A DNA stretch of 64,000 nt from Acanthopleura granulata (taxonomy: Eukaryota > Mollusca > Polyplacophora > Chitonida > Chitonidae). Shown in pieces: positions 12,590 to 22,171 of the stretch; position 1 is the stretch's first letter, and each line of letters begins with the position of its first letter. The translations under genes were made by a program, and so were the position numbers. The notes below the pieces were generated by a model. The model made no database searches and had not been told where the DNA came from. It saw only the letters and a program-made list of their open reading frames with translations. The stretch spans positions 2,629,540 through 2,693,539 of the forward strand of contig JABBOT010000002.1 in NCBI GenBank assembly GCA_016165875.1, read 5' to 3'.

Positions 12590-13240
12590 GAACTGTACCT
12601 GACAAATCAGGAAGTACGGTTACTTCGTCTACTTAGAAAATGGAAAGTGCATTACCACGTCATTGTTTCCACTAAGCAATTAGAAAGCTTATTTTAGCCA
12701 TGAGACAGCACATTTCATAACAAGTCTACATGTACTTTGCATAGCATCATCGTGCTATCCAATAGTAGCTTATGGTGTTACAGAAGGCAATATACATCAT
12801 GATTCCTTGAGAAATAAAAGTGGAATACAACAGACTACAGCATCGAGAGTAAAACCAGAGCATCGACGATTGTATCGTATGACTGTTGGCAAATGTTTTC
12901 ACGTAACCGATGAAGCTCGGCCTCTTGTCATTTTACCTCGCAGTTACAGTTTAATTTTTACCCGTAAAATGTATCAGAGAACTTAGGCACTAATGAAATT
13001 TTATAGGTAAAAATTCTCCCTAAATTGACAGATTTAAATGGGGCGGCGGTGTAATTTGTATATCTCGGGAAAGTTCTTCTCCCGACAGTCTTTGATGCAT
13101 GGCCACATACTGAAGTTGATAACTGAGGAATTATTGTCACTTCCTCTAATTTCGAAATCGCGGAAGTGCATTTCCACGTCATTGTTTCAGGCCTGTGAGA
13201 CAGCATGTGTCCCTTGTTTCCTGTTCATTAAACAATGAAA
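12590..13240. repeat. Pair of diverged similar segments
   Basis: Segments near 12610-12740 and 13120-13240 share GGAA(A)GTGCATTNCCACGTCATTGTTTC and then a GAGACAGCA-containing stretch, in the same orientation. They look like an old local duplication or two copies of a dispersed repeat. Confidence 0.45.
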
Positions 13241-13865
13241 CAGCATAATTCAGAAACCTGATCTTGGGGCAACATTAAACAATAAGATATGCATGCATAT
13301 ATCTACAGAAGACAACAATATGTCTTGGATTAACTCGTGAGTTGATGGACACTATAATATGGTTTTAAAAAAAATCTTTGGCAAATTCACTAAAATCTGG
13401 AACAGAGCAACAACGTTTAACATCGTGTAAGTTTTTGTCCTGACAATTCATGACCGCTATGAAAAAAATATGGCTGGTATGATGTCTTATAATACTGACG
13501 TCCTATAGAAGCTATACACATATATACATGTTAAATTCAGCCATATTTTCCTGCGTTGGGCATAAGCTTGAATTAATTAAATTATCAAATTTAAGCATTA
13601 TTAGGAATGGAATTTAAATGGAATTTTTATACCCATAAAAGATATGCGCATGTATTTAGAGATATGTTATCATTCAGGACGAAGTAATATGTCTTACATG
13701 AACAAGTATGATAGAATTTTAACATTTATAGTGTCTTGTTCTCATCAGTTGACATCGATACCGTTTTCCAATCCTTTTAAAAAATGATTTACACGACTTG
13801 AACTGATCGCTCCTTTCTCTTTTTTTTTAAATTTTCTAATAAAATCATGCAGTCCAAATGAATAG

Positions 13866-13891
13866 ATTACAAAAATCATTTTTGTAATCGG
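13866..13891. repeat. Short near-perfect inverted repeat
   Basis: ATTACAAAAATCATTTTTGTAAT folds into a hairpin with a 9-10 bp stem and a very short loop. It may be chance in AT-rich DNA. Confidence 0.5.
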
Positions 13892-14035
13892 ACCTCATGG
13901 GAAAATGGGAAATATAGTTTTGTGGAAAATATGGTCTTGTAGAAAGACAGCAGAGGGGTATATATGCATGGATATGTCTTACGTCTTAATTAATAATATT
14001 GTACATATCAGGTTGTAGAAACAGGTCAATAATTT

Positions 14036-14095
14036 AATATTTATTAATTTATTTATTTGATTGATGTTGCGCCGTACTCAAGAGTATTTCACATA
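14036..14095 (-). mobile_element. SINE tail in reverse orientation
   Basis: ATTTATTTATTTGATTGATG followed by GCCGTACTCAAGAGTATTTCAC is the reverse complement of the main SINE 3' end. It is joined directly to a second repeat family that starts at about 14096. Confidence 0.7.
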
Positions 14096-14260
14096 GACTG
14101 GGCTAGTCGGCCCGGTGTCGGTATAATGTGACTAGGTGCATGGGATGTCATGTCTGGTGTCTTCGGCATGGTCCCCCAGTAGCGGTAACACCTTGGCAGC
14201 ATGGATTGGTCCTGACACAGAGGACACAGTATATATACATTCTAAGGACGCCTCATCGTG
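14096..14260 (+). mobile_element. Second short interspersed repeat family, copy 1
   Basis: It carries TCGGCCCGGTGTCGGTATAATGTGAC, a GTCTGGTGTCTTCGGCATG block, and a GACACAGTATATATAC(A) plus ATTCTAAGGACNCCT end. The same ordered blocks appear at about 33878-34100 and, partly, 58325-58545. Confidence 0.6.
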
Positions 14261-14492
14261 AAAAATTGCTGACAACGATGTAAAAGCAAAGCATATGAAC
14301 ATACATACATACAAGCAGACTGTTAACATCACTCCATTCATCAACTCACCTAAATGGCGGTGCATGTATATAGATGACGTCGGGAATGCACCAGGAAGCT
14401 ACCGATGAACTGGTTGAACATGTATAGGTTAATTCTTATATCAGCAAAGTCACCTACATGTTACATTGGCCCCGGCTCCTTGTGCAATTACA

Positions 14493-14523
<31 letters not shown>

Positions 14524-15840
14524 TTTTCTAACGTCAATGTTGTATTCGTTATATATGGTTTACGGTATATAGTTTACAAACAGCCCCCCTATTGATACAT
14601 GAGCAACTCAGTTCAGTCTATTCGGAGCCCTATAGTGCTTATACACATAGAGACATGGTCGTCAGTGGATGGTATGGTTATGGCAGACTGACTAAGCTGC
14701 TAACGCACATCCTCATTTGAATGATACAGAGGACCAGGAAGTCAGCTTGTACGCAGAGTTACATATACAAGACACACATAGATGACGTCTTCCACAAAAC
14801 ATCCGTTTACCTTCAGGGTGACACGGAATGATTATATATATAACCATGTCCATGTATTGTTATGTATCTTTTTACTTATCATTTTTATGTTAATTTAACA
14901 TCCGCGTATACAGAAACTGGAAATCCAGCGTGGTTTCACTCAGAGATGCGTGTACATATTATGTGTATAAATACCAATTACTAAAGGTTTCGCCACTGCA
15001 AGATAAGTTGTATTTCAATTAGTACATATAACTTTACGAGAATATAGAAAAAACTCCAAAGTAAAAAGGTGAATAGTTAATTTAACGTGCAAGCTATATA
15101 TAGTCAGCAACGAGGTATGTTAATTGAGTCTATTCTTATACCGGTATATTCCTGGGGAAGGTTCCATTAGATATAATATAACAGTATTTGATCAATATAT
15201 TATATATATGCCAATTGCTTCAGTGGAATGTTCATCCATTTACTTTGAATTTAAAGCTGAGCTGTATAGAGGGACTCCCAGTCATTTACTGAGATATTTT
15301 TAACTCCCTGTTCCCTTTAATGTCCATATTAACTTCGTTTCAGTTTATACTTTTCCAAAGAATAAATCGGTATGTATTTCAAACGGCATCACAGAATTTG
15401 ATATTTTTTTTTATTGTTTTCTACGATTGATTCTTTCGCGAAGTACATGATGTCTTATAAACCGATAAGTTGTAAAGGAGTTTAGCTAATCCGGAGTTTT
15501 ATAGTTTGAATGCCCGCACGAGGAACGAAAAAGCGCATATCATAAATCTGCCAAGGATATTTCAACCATGCACACGTGTTAGCCGGTGCATGAATATCTT
15601 CTACCCTTTAGCTTCTTAGTTCATGTATAAGAAAGTCATCTTTGTGTTTGAGAGTAGGAGAACAAGTTAATTTTTTATTGGGGTTCAATGTCTATGGAGG
15701 ATATGATGTAAACTCACTGTCGTGCTAACACGTTCTGCTCACTGTAAGTTGACAGCATGTCAACTCCGTGTGCTTTGGATCTTAATGCACAAATAACACG
15801 TACAACATTATTGTCAAGATCATTTATTATATTAGGGACG
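14261..15840. other. Intergenic stretch, no gene recognised
   Basis: AT-rich DNA with a short ATT/ATTT microsatellite at about 14492-14525 and no recognisable gene or RNA. Confidence 0.5.
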
Positions 15841-16100
15841 GGGGTGCATGGGTACTCCGTGACCTAGTGTTTAAAGCGTGCTAGTGCAGTACAATGAACG
15901 ACCTCTCACCAATGGGGTGACGTAGAGTTCCAGCCCTGGCATGCTGACTTCCCCAGTCTCTGGTCGCACACGAGAAGGCCTGTCAGCCACCCGTGGGTTT
16001 ACTCAGGTTCCCTCCCACCATACAGAATGCTGATTGTATTAGTGAAATATTCTTGAGTGAAATTTCACGAGTAAAACACGAATGAAATAAATAAATAAAT
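15841..16100 (+). mobile_element. tRNA-derived SINE
   Basis: The diverged tRNA-like head has a B-box-like GAGTTCCAGCCC. It is followed by a GGTTCCCTCCCACCATA block, AGTGAAATATTCTTGAGTGAAA and an AAATAAATAAATAAAT tail. It matches the 55354-55620 copy over its length. Confidence 0.75.
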
Positions 16101-16820
16101 TACCTGTTGCAAATGTCTCCTCCCAGTTTGTGCCATACAGTACATATCTTTAAGAAGCTTATCTTTCAGTTTAGAAGTAGGAGAACCGTGTGAACCTTAA
16201 CATTCGAATTCAGTTTAACGATATATATAGACGCACTGGAATGCCAGGTCTCTGCCGTGCCGGACATGCTGAATATTCTTATGTGCACTGGACAGAATTT
16301 TAAGAATATGAAAAACAGCAAAGAATTACTGGACGTCCATTGGCTCATTCATGGAAATGATAGAAATTGCGAATTGGTTTGGATAAAAAAATCACAAATA
16401 ACATGTATACAATGCTGTTCTGAACACCATGGGAGGTAAAATCTGTTTTACCTCCATGTTTTGAAGAATATGCATTTTATTATGCCCATGTAGCTCCCAG
16501 TATTAACTCTATATGCATCGTTCCGTTTACTGAGATGAGGCCTACATGCATTTAGGCCGCCTTTGCATGTGGGCTATACCGTAATTAGACCTATAGACTA
16601 AGACTGTGTACACTGCAGTAATTCAGCCAGCTAAATGATCTCTGCTCTTATTTAACACTCCGACATTTATAATGGCGTCAGAGCGGGGGGGAGGATCACT
16701 TTCCATCCTGGAAGGTCCCGAATATCTTTGCCCCCCCCCCCTTTGGCTCTGAAGAGAAGAAAAATCTTCATTGCGTGCTTTGATTCACCGCGTAATTAAG
16801 AATTAATACCATCAGAATGA

Positions 16821-16824
<4 letters not shown>
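16101..16824. other. Intergenic stretch beside the retroelement
   Basis: No gene recognised. Contains a G run at about 16685 and a C run at about 16729-16742. Confidence 0.5.

Positions 16825-16894
<70 letters not shown>
16825..16894. repeat. (AT)n microsatellite, about 35 units
   Basis: An uninterrupted AT dinucleotide run sits directly beside the 87-bp tandem duplication at the low-coordinate end of the LTR retroelement. Confidence 0.95.
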
Positions 16895-16898
<4 letters not shown>

Positions 16899-17067
16899 GA
16901 TATATGCTGTCCCTTTCACATAGACATTGCATAATGTGCAGTAGCTACTAACGCCCTGTCACACTCACCCTGTCCTCATATAAATGATATATGCTGTCCC
17001 TTTCACATAGACATTGCATAATGTGCAGTAGCTACTAACGCCCTGTCACACTCACCCTGTCCTCATG
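16894..17067. repeat. Perfect 87-bp tandem duplication at the 3' end of the LTR element
   Basis: 16894-16980 and 16981-17067 match except for the last base. Each unit contains about 45 bases homologous to the outer end of the 5' LTR (ending CCTGTCACA, LTR start TGTGACAGG in element sense), followed by CTCACCCTGTCCTCAT, which read on the minus strand is purine-rich and fits a polypurine tract. The duplication therefore repeats the PPT-LTR junction plus flank, probably after truncation of the 3' LTR. Confidence 0.85.
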
Positions 17068-17128
17068 AAACGACAATAAAAGAAATGCCTACAAATGCCT
17101 ATTATCTGGTTAGAAACTTTACAATGTC

Positions 17129-18537
17129 TTAATGCAACACTGAACGAGGCAAACCATAAGGGTTGGAGTGTTGCCCTGCATTTGTCCGCGGGGACCTTCG
17201 TAAACAGGTTGGTTCTAATGATAATCCTTCTCTCGATGTGTCACACGAGTTTGTCGGTAACTGGTTGTCCAAGAAGTAGTACTGCTGAACCGGATGAATT
17301 GGTCCGTATTCTTCTCGTTGATGCTGTTCACTGTACTGCTGTTCCACCTAGTCTTCTGTTATTGCAGGCTTTTGTTTTGACTGCATAGGTGAGTGTCGAG
17401 GGAGTTCAACTGGAGTTATTTCTGAACGGTTTACTCTCGTAATGTCCCCAGTTGAATCAGCTGGCTCTACAGTGTACACGCCATCCTGGAAATCTAAAAC
17501 CTTGTAGACTTGAGATCCAAACCGGTCTGTGATTTTAGAACGTCCGGCAGGGTGATGACGCAGATAAACTTGCGTACCGACAGCAAGTGGAGGACTAGTT
17601 GGCTTTCTGTTGTGCCTCTGTCTCCTAGTGTCATAGTTGCATTGCAATCGTTTCTGTACATGTTGCCTTGCCTTTCATGTGCTGAGACCCAATTGCTGTA
17701 CAGATCACTTGTATCCTGCAGCTCACTGGTATCTGTGCCCTGATCTCGCCCAAGGAACTGGTCAATAGGAAGAGTCATGGTTCAACCGAACAGAAGATAG
17801 AACGGTGAGTATCCTGTACTTGAGTGTCTGGTAGCATTGTAGGCAAAACATAGCTCTGTCAAATGATCTGGCCAACTGCGTTTCTGCTGTTCAGGAAGGG
17901 TGAGAAGCAAATCATGGAATGTTCTGTTACACCACTCTACTTGTCCGTTCCCTTGAGGGTGGTAAGGTGTAGTTGCAAAGTTCTGTTATCAGCGCTGCTT
18001 CGAATGATCTGCCCTGATCGCTGTGAATTCGCTGGGGTATGCCGTACTTAGTGAACCACTCACGTACTAACACCTTAGCAACAGTTGTTGCTTTCTGGTC
18101 ACGAGTGGGTATGGCCAGAGTGAATTTCGAAAACCAATCTGTGATCACAAGAACATCTTCCATTGTTAGCCTTATCCATAAGAGTGAAATCCACTTCCAT
18201 AGGACGTGTGGCTGACAGTTTTCCAATGGCCGTCCTTACAGGTCTGTAAGGTCCTTTACCAAGTACACATCTCTGGCAGCTCGCAATGTAAGTCTGCACA
18301 TGCTTTGGAATACCTGGGAACCAGCATCGTTCCCTAATAAGAGATTCCATGCGTTCAGCGTCCAGCTGCATCATGTAAATCATGTAAAACCTTATCCATG
18401 AGGCAGAGAGGTAGCACCGATTGGAGAATGACGTCACCTGTATTGGACTTCACTTGCCCATACAGCACTCCTTTCTTATCGACAATCTTCTCTATAAGCC
18501 GTTTGATGACGGGATCCTCTTGTTGAAATTTCTGCAT
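17129..18537 (-). pseudogene. Retroelement integrase remnant, several frames
   Basis: Pieces at 18355-18537, 18099-18437, 17927-18226, 17494-17778, 17348-17647 and 17129-17347 cover an integrase from the zinc-binding region (CQRCVLGKG) through the catalytic core (ITDWFSKF and HSDQGRSFE, giving D and the D-x35-E style residues) to a tail with RRSPRTNAGQHSNPYGLP. Stops and frameshifts lie between them. Integrase inserts the cDNA; this one is non-functional. Confidence 0.8.
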
Positions 18538-18576
18538 TACCTGCGTGTCCCATTCTGGCAGACAGGTTGATTCTGT

Positions 18577-20559
18577 CTATTCTGCAGTTTCTATCCTATT
18601 CATGCCTACACACGTCATCTGTATCGCGGTATCTTGCAGCTGATCCGGTAGAGGACTACCCTGTACGATGCAAGACACCTGGCACCCACTGTCCCAAATT
18701 TCAGAATCATCATCAGAATGCTCACATGTATCTGCACCAAGGTTCAGCCTTCCCTGTCCGTAGCGGAACTTGAACTGAAAACGTGCAAGTTCATTAACCC
18801 ACCTTTGTTCAAGGGCTGGAACTTTGTCCTTTGTCATGACATAAGTTAAAGGGTTATTGTCCGTAACGACGGTGACAGTGGATCCTATCAGATACGATCT
18901 AAACTTATTACATACGGCCCACTTTAAAGCCAACAGTTCTATCCTGGCACTTGAGTATCCAGCCTTTCGCTGTGGATGACGCAGTCCTCTAGATGCAAAA
19001 GCTATCACACGATACTTCCCGTTCTGTACCTGTCCTAGAACAGCACCTAACCCTTGGTTGTTGGCATCCACCTCAAGCACAAATGGTTCATGAAAATCCG
19101 GAAAAGCCAACAAGGGGGGGGGGGGGGTTAGTGAGTCTTTCTTTAAGACTCTCAAAACTCTCCTGGCACTGTGGATTCCAGTGATCAGTTATACTATAGT
19201 TCTTACTTAATCTCTGTTTCCTGCCCTTCGGAACACCACATTTGCTTATTATATCATACACTGGTGCTGCAATGGATGTAAACTTCTCTATAAATCGTCG
19301 GTAGAAGGATGCAAAACCAAGAAATGATCTCAGTTGCTTCAGGGTGCCTGGCACAGGCCAATCAGCAACAACAGCGGTTTTGTCTGGATCTGTGCCAATT
19401 CCTTCTGCAGATATAATATGGCCCTGGTAATGAACTTGCTTCTGAAAGAAGTGACACTTTTCTAATTCTACCTTAAGTCCATGTTGTTTCATCTTTACCA
19501 ACACCGATTCAAGTCGTTCGAAATGTTTCGGACCGTCAGCTAACCACACATTAATATCATCGAGGTACACAAACAATCTTTCCATGAGATCTTCAAAGAA
19601 AATAAAACTCATGAGTCGCTGAAAAGTTGAAGGGGCGTTGGTTAACCCAAATGGCATCCTGTTAAACTCAAAGAGTTCAAAAGGTGTAGTGAAAGCAGTC
19701 TTGTGCTTGTCTGTATCAGTCACTTCTACCTGATTGTACGCTGATTTGAGGTCCAAAGTTGAGAAGTAAAAAGCACCTGCCATGAGATCAAGAGACTCCT
19801 CAATTCGCGGGAGGGGACACACATCTCTGACCACCTTAGAGTTGATTTCCTGTAATCACAACACATGCGCAATTCTCCATTCTTCTTACGCACAAGTACA
19901 ATGGGAGATCCATAGTTTGAAGAACTGTGTTGAATTATTCCTTTCTGCAACAAATCTTGTAGATGGGCTTTAACTTCTGGAATCAAGTGTGGCGGAATCC
20001 TTCGATGTGGAACAGAAACTGGTGTATCATCACTAGTATGGATATGGTGTCGAATTGACTGAGTTTTACCAAGACCCGGTTCAAAGACTTCACTGTACCT
20101 ACTTATCAAGTCAGTCACTTGTTGAAGTTCTTCAGTAGTGCCATCGAAGTTGTCAATGACTTTGATTGGTTCTCCGACTACCTGACGGTGCATTTCGACA
20201 GTAGATACAATCACCTTATCAACATTCACAATCCAGGACAATTCTGGTAAAGAAAACTCTTGGGCTATGCCCAATCTTGTTTTTGGTGGCAACCAAACGT
20301 CACTTTCAGTTAAATTCGTAACCTCAACAAAACCATTGGAGACAGTACGGGCAACAAGCAGCTGCCCCCCTTGCAGTTGTTGTTGCAGTGGCTCCACAAG
20401 TAAAGGTCTGTCTTTATGGAATCCTGTGCACTGAATACGAGATATTGAAGCTGCTGGTATTAATACTTCCTGGTTTCCTGCAACACGCACAAACCTTGGC
20501 TGCACCTGAAACTGAGTGAACATGAGCAGACAAACATGCGAAATCAGGCACATGGCCAA
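18577..20559 (-). pseudogene. Retroelement reverse transcriptase and RNase H remnant, three frames
   Basis: Frames 19726-20559, 19088-19834 and 18577-19155 follow each other on the minus strand. The first holds the RT fingers (SPIVLVRKKNGELRMCCDYRK). The second has NRMPFGLTNAPSTFQR and the catalytic YLDD, then LRSFLGFASFYRRFI. The third is RNase H (FVLEVDANNQGLGAVLGQ, TDNNPLTYV). Frame changes occur near 19850 and in a 14-G run at 19114-19127. The product would copy element RNA into DNA; this copy cannot make it intact. Confidence 0.85.
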
Positions 20560-20875
20560 TTACATTCATGCTCATTATACCGGGCCTAGCCTTTTTGTCA
20601 ACGTCAAAATTGCTGGGGTCCTTTATCACCAATATACCAACATCTTTCAAAACAGTGTTCACTACGCTTACATCAGTTATGATACAACCTATGTATGGAA
20701 TTTCTAAACCATTAGCACCTTTCAAACTCAGAGACACACTTTCAAGGTTACTGTCACTTAGATGCTCATTGTAAAAACTTTCAGTCACTGTACTGACTTG
20801 TGAGCCAGTGTCAATGAGACACTTTGTCCAATACTGTCCACCAAGACACACGTCTATAACTGGAGTACCACCCAC
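20414..20875 (-). pseudogene. Retroelement aspartic protease remnant
   Basis: The frame contains CLIDTGSQVST, the active-site DTGS motif of retropepsin-type aspartic proteases that cleave the element polyprotein. It lies between gag and RT as expected. Its C-terminal part overlaps the next frame at 20414-20559, showing a frame break between protease and RT. Confidence 0.75.
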
Positions 20876-21076
20876 AATCTTGCGTCAGGACTGTTGTCCT
20901 GGATAGTTAGTCTGTCTGAATGACTGTGCCGCGTTGAAACCATTCGTGTTGAAATTCTGTACATTTCCATTACTAGGACCACTGTCCAAATTTCTTGCAT
21001 TAGAAACACTTCACATTATGTGATCTGTCAAACTGGGAGATCTGGTTAACAGCAGCTTGACTTGTTCGCTGTTCAA

Positions 21077-21797
21077 TCAGCTATCTGGCCATCTAGAGAA
21101 ATTCACGTGCCCACGGCGGGGATCTGTTTCCGGTTGTCGGGAAACATCAGCTTCTGGATTCTGGTTATTAACCACAACCTCGCGAACACATGATTTTGGA
21201 ATTGGCCCATCCACAGATTCTTCTGAGGCAACCTTGCGCAACTGAAGGAATGTCAGCTGGTTGTTAGCTCGAGCGCGTCTCTTTAACAACTTTTGTAGGG
21301 AGACCGGCCTAACACCTTCAACAAATTGTTCTTTTAACAACTTTGACTTTTCAGCTGGTTCTAACTTCATTTTGTCCACCAGAGAGACCAGAGCGTGGGA
21401 GTATTCTGTCACAGTCTCAGAAGAAATCAGATTTTACAATGCGGTCGTAAAATTCCCTAAGCTGTTGTGCTCGGCTAGCGCGAATACCAAATGTGTCACG
21501 CAGATCTTCGAACAATTCATCGGCGGTTTTAAGAGACTGATGACGTATTTCATCCTCCGCAGCGCCAGACAGAAAATCCCTAAGAAATAACACTGCCGCC
21601 TCGCGCTCCAGCTGATGTGTTGCCACCGCCCTATTCGCTCTCTCAATCCACGCATCGAGGTACACTGGTAATTTAACAGGTGGAGGTATTACAACTCGAG
21701 TTGGTTGTCTGTTCACAGCACCAAGCTCTGTACGGAGCCTGGCAATCTCATCCTTAAGGTGAGCAATCTCTGCCTCTTCCATCTCCAGACAGCACAC
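21077..21797 (-). pseudogene. gag: Retroelement gag remnant
   Basis: Two minus-strand frames (21417-21797 and 21077-21412) meet at about 21415 with a frame change and together resemble a capsid-type Gag: a short N-terminal coiled coil (EIARLRTELG), a LFLRDFLSGAAEDEI helix region and a later LKEQFVEGV segment typical of Ty3-type capsids. A cysteine-containing stretch near 20995-21020 may be a damaged zinc knuckle. Gag forms the particle that carries element RNA; this copy is broken. Confidence 0.7.
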
Positions 21798-21829
21798 TCA
21801 CTGACTGTTACTGTTGTCGTTCTGTCTCT

Positions 21830-21847
21830 ATCCCACTTCTGACACCA
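21830..21847 (-). other. Primer binding site, tRNA-Leu type
   Basis: The + strand reads ATCCCACTTCTGACACCA, which has the form of a tRNA-Leu 3' end including CCA. Its complement on the element sense strand (TGGTGTCAGAAGTGGGAT) is therefore a priming site, next to the LTR edge. Confidence 0.75.
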
Positions 21848-21848
21848 G

Positions 21849-22136
21849 TGGTAATGAAGGCGGGTTGGGCCCGACGGATAGAGACGACACGAAGTGGACT
21901 ATCATTCGAATACTTTATTGGAGACCACCATCAAACATGTCTGGTGTGGTGCAGTTATCCAGCAAGGGGAGAAAAACCCTCAAGGTGCCTGAGGATCAAA
22001 ACGGTGCTCATCCTGTTACAACATGTAGACGCTAAAAAAATAAGGTCTGGCGACACAACTTCCTCTACAAAAAAGGGAAATAACCTCTAGGTACACATCA
22101 ACACTGCATAATGTGCAGTAACTACTGGCGGCCTGT

Positions 22137-22140
<4 letters not shown>
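21849..22140 (-). repeat. 5' LTR of the Ty3-type element (292 bp)
   Basis: In element sense it starts TGTGACAGGCCGCC and ends near CATTACCA, so it has TG...CA ends, one base from the primer binding site. Outside it on the + strand lie (CA)n and (TA)n runs, 22141-22171. No full partner is found at the other end of the element, only about 45 bases. Confidence 0.65.

Positions 22141-22171
<31 letters not shown>
22141..22171. repeat. (CA)n-(TA)n microsatellite
   Basis: About ten CA units followed by TA units lie right outside the 5' LTR. Confidence 0.9.

Larger units (their letters stand above)
11351..14035. other. Intergenic stretch, no gene recognised
   Basis: No open frame here resembles a known family and none has supporting splice structure. 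Visible structure is limited to two diverged similar segments around 12590-12740 and 13110-13240 (shared GTGCAT(T)ACCACGTCATTGTTTC-like core) and a small inverted repeat near 13868-13890. Confidence 0.5.
16894..22140 (-). mobile_element. Decayed Ty3-type LTR retroelement
   Basis: Read on the minus strand the order is 5' LTR (21849-22140), a tRNA-Leu-like primer site (21830-21847), gag (~21077-21797), protease (~20414-20875), reverse transcriptase (~19088-20559), RNase H (~18577-19155), integrase (~17129-18537) and a truncated 3' LTR end near 17005-17050. The gag-PR-RT-RH-IN order is that of Ty3-type elements, with no envelope gene seen. Several frameshifts and stops break every region, so this copy is inactive. 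The two LTR ends do not match over their full length. Confidence 0.85.

Noticed and set aside
16894..22140. Endogenous retrovirus with an envelope gene
   Set aside because: The space between integrase and the 3' LTR is too short and holds no envelope-like frame; domain order fits a Ty3-type LTR retrotransposon.
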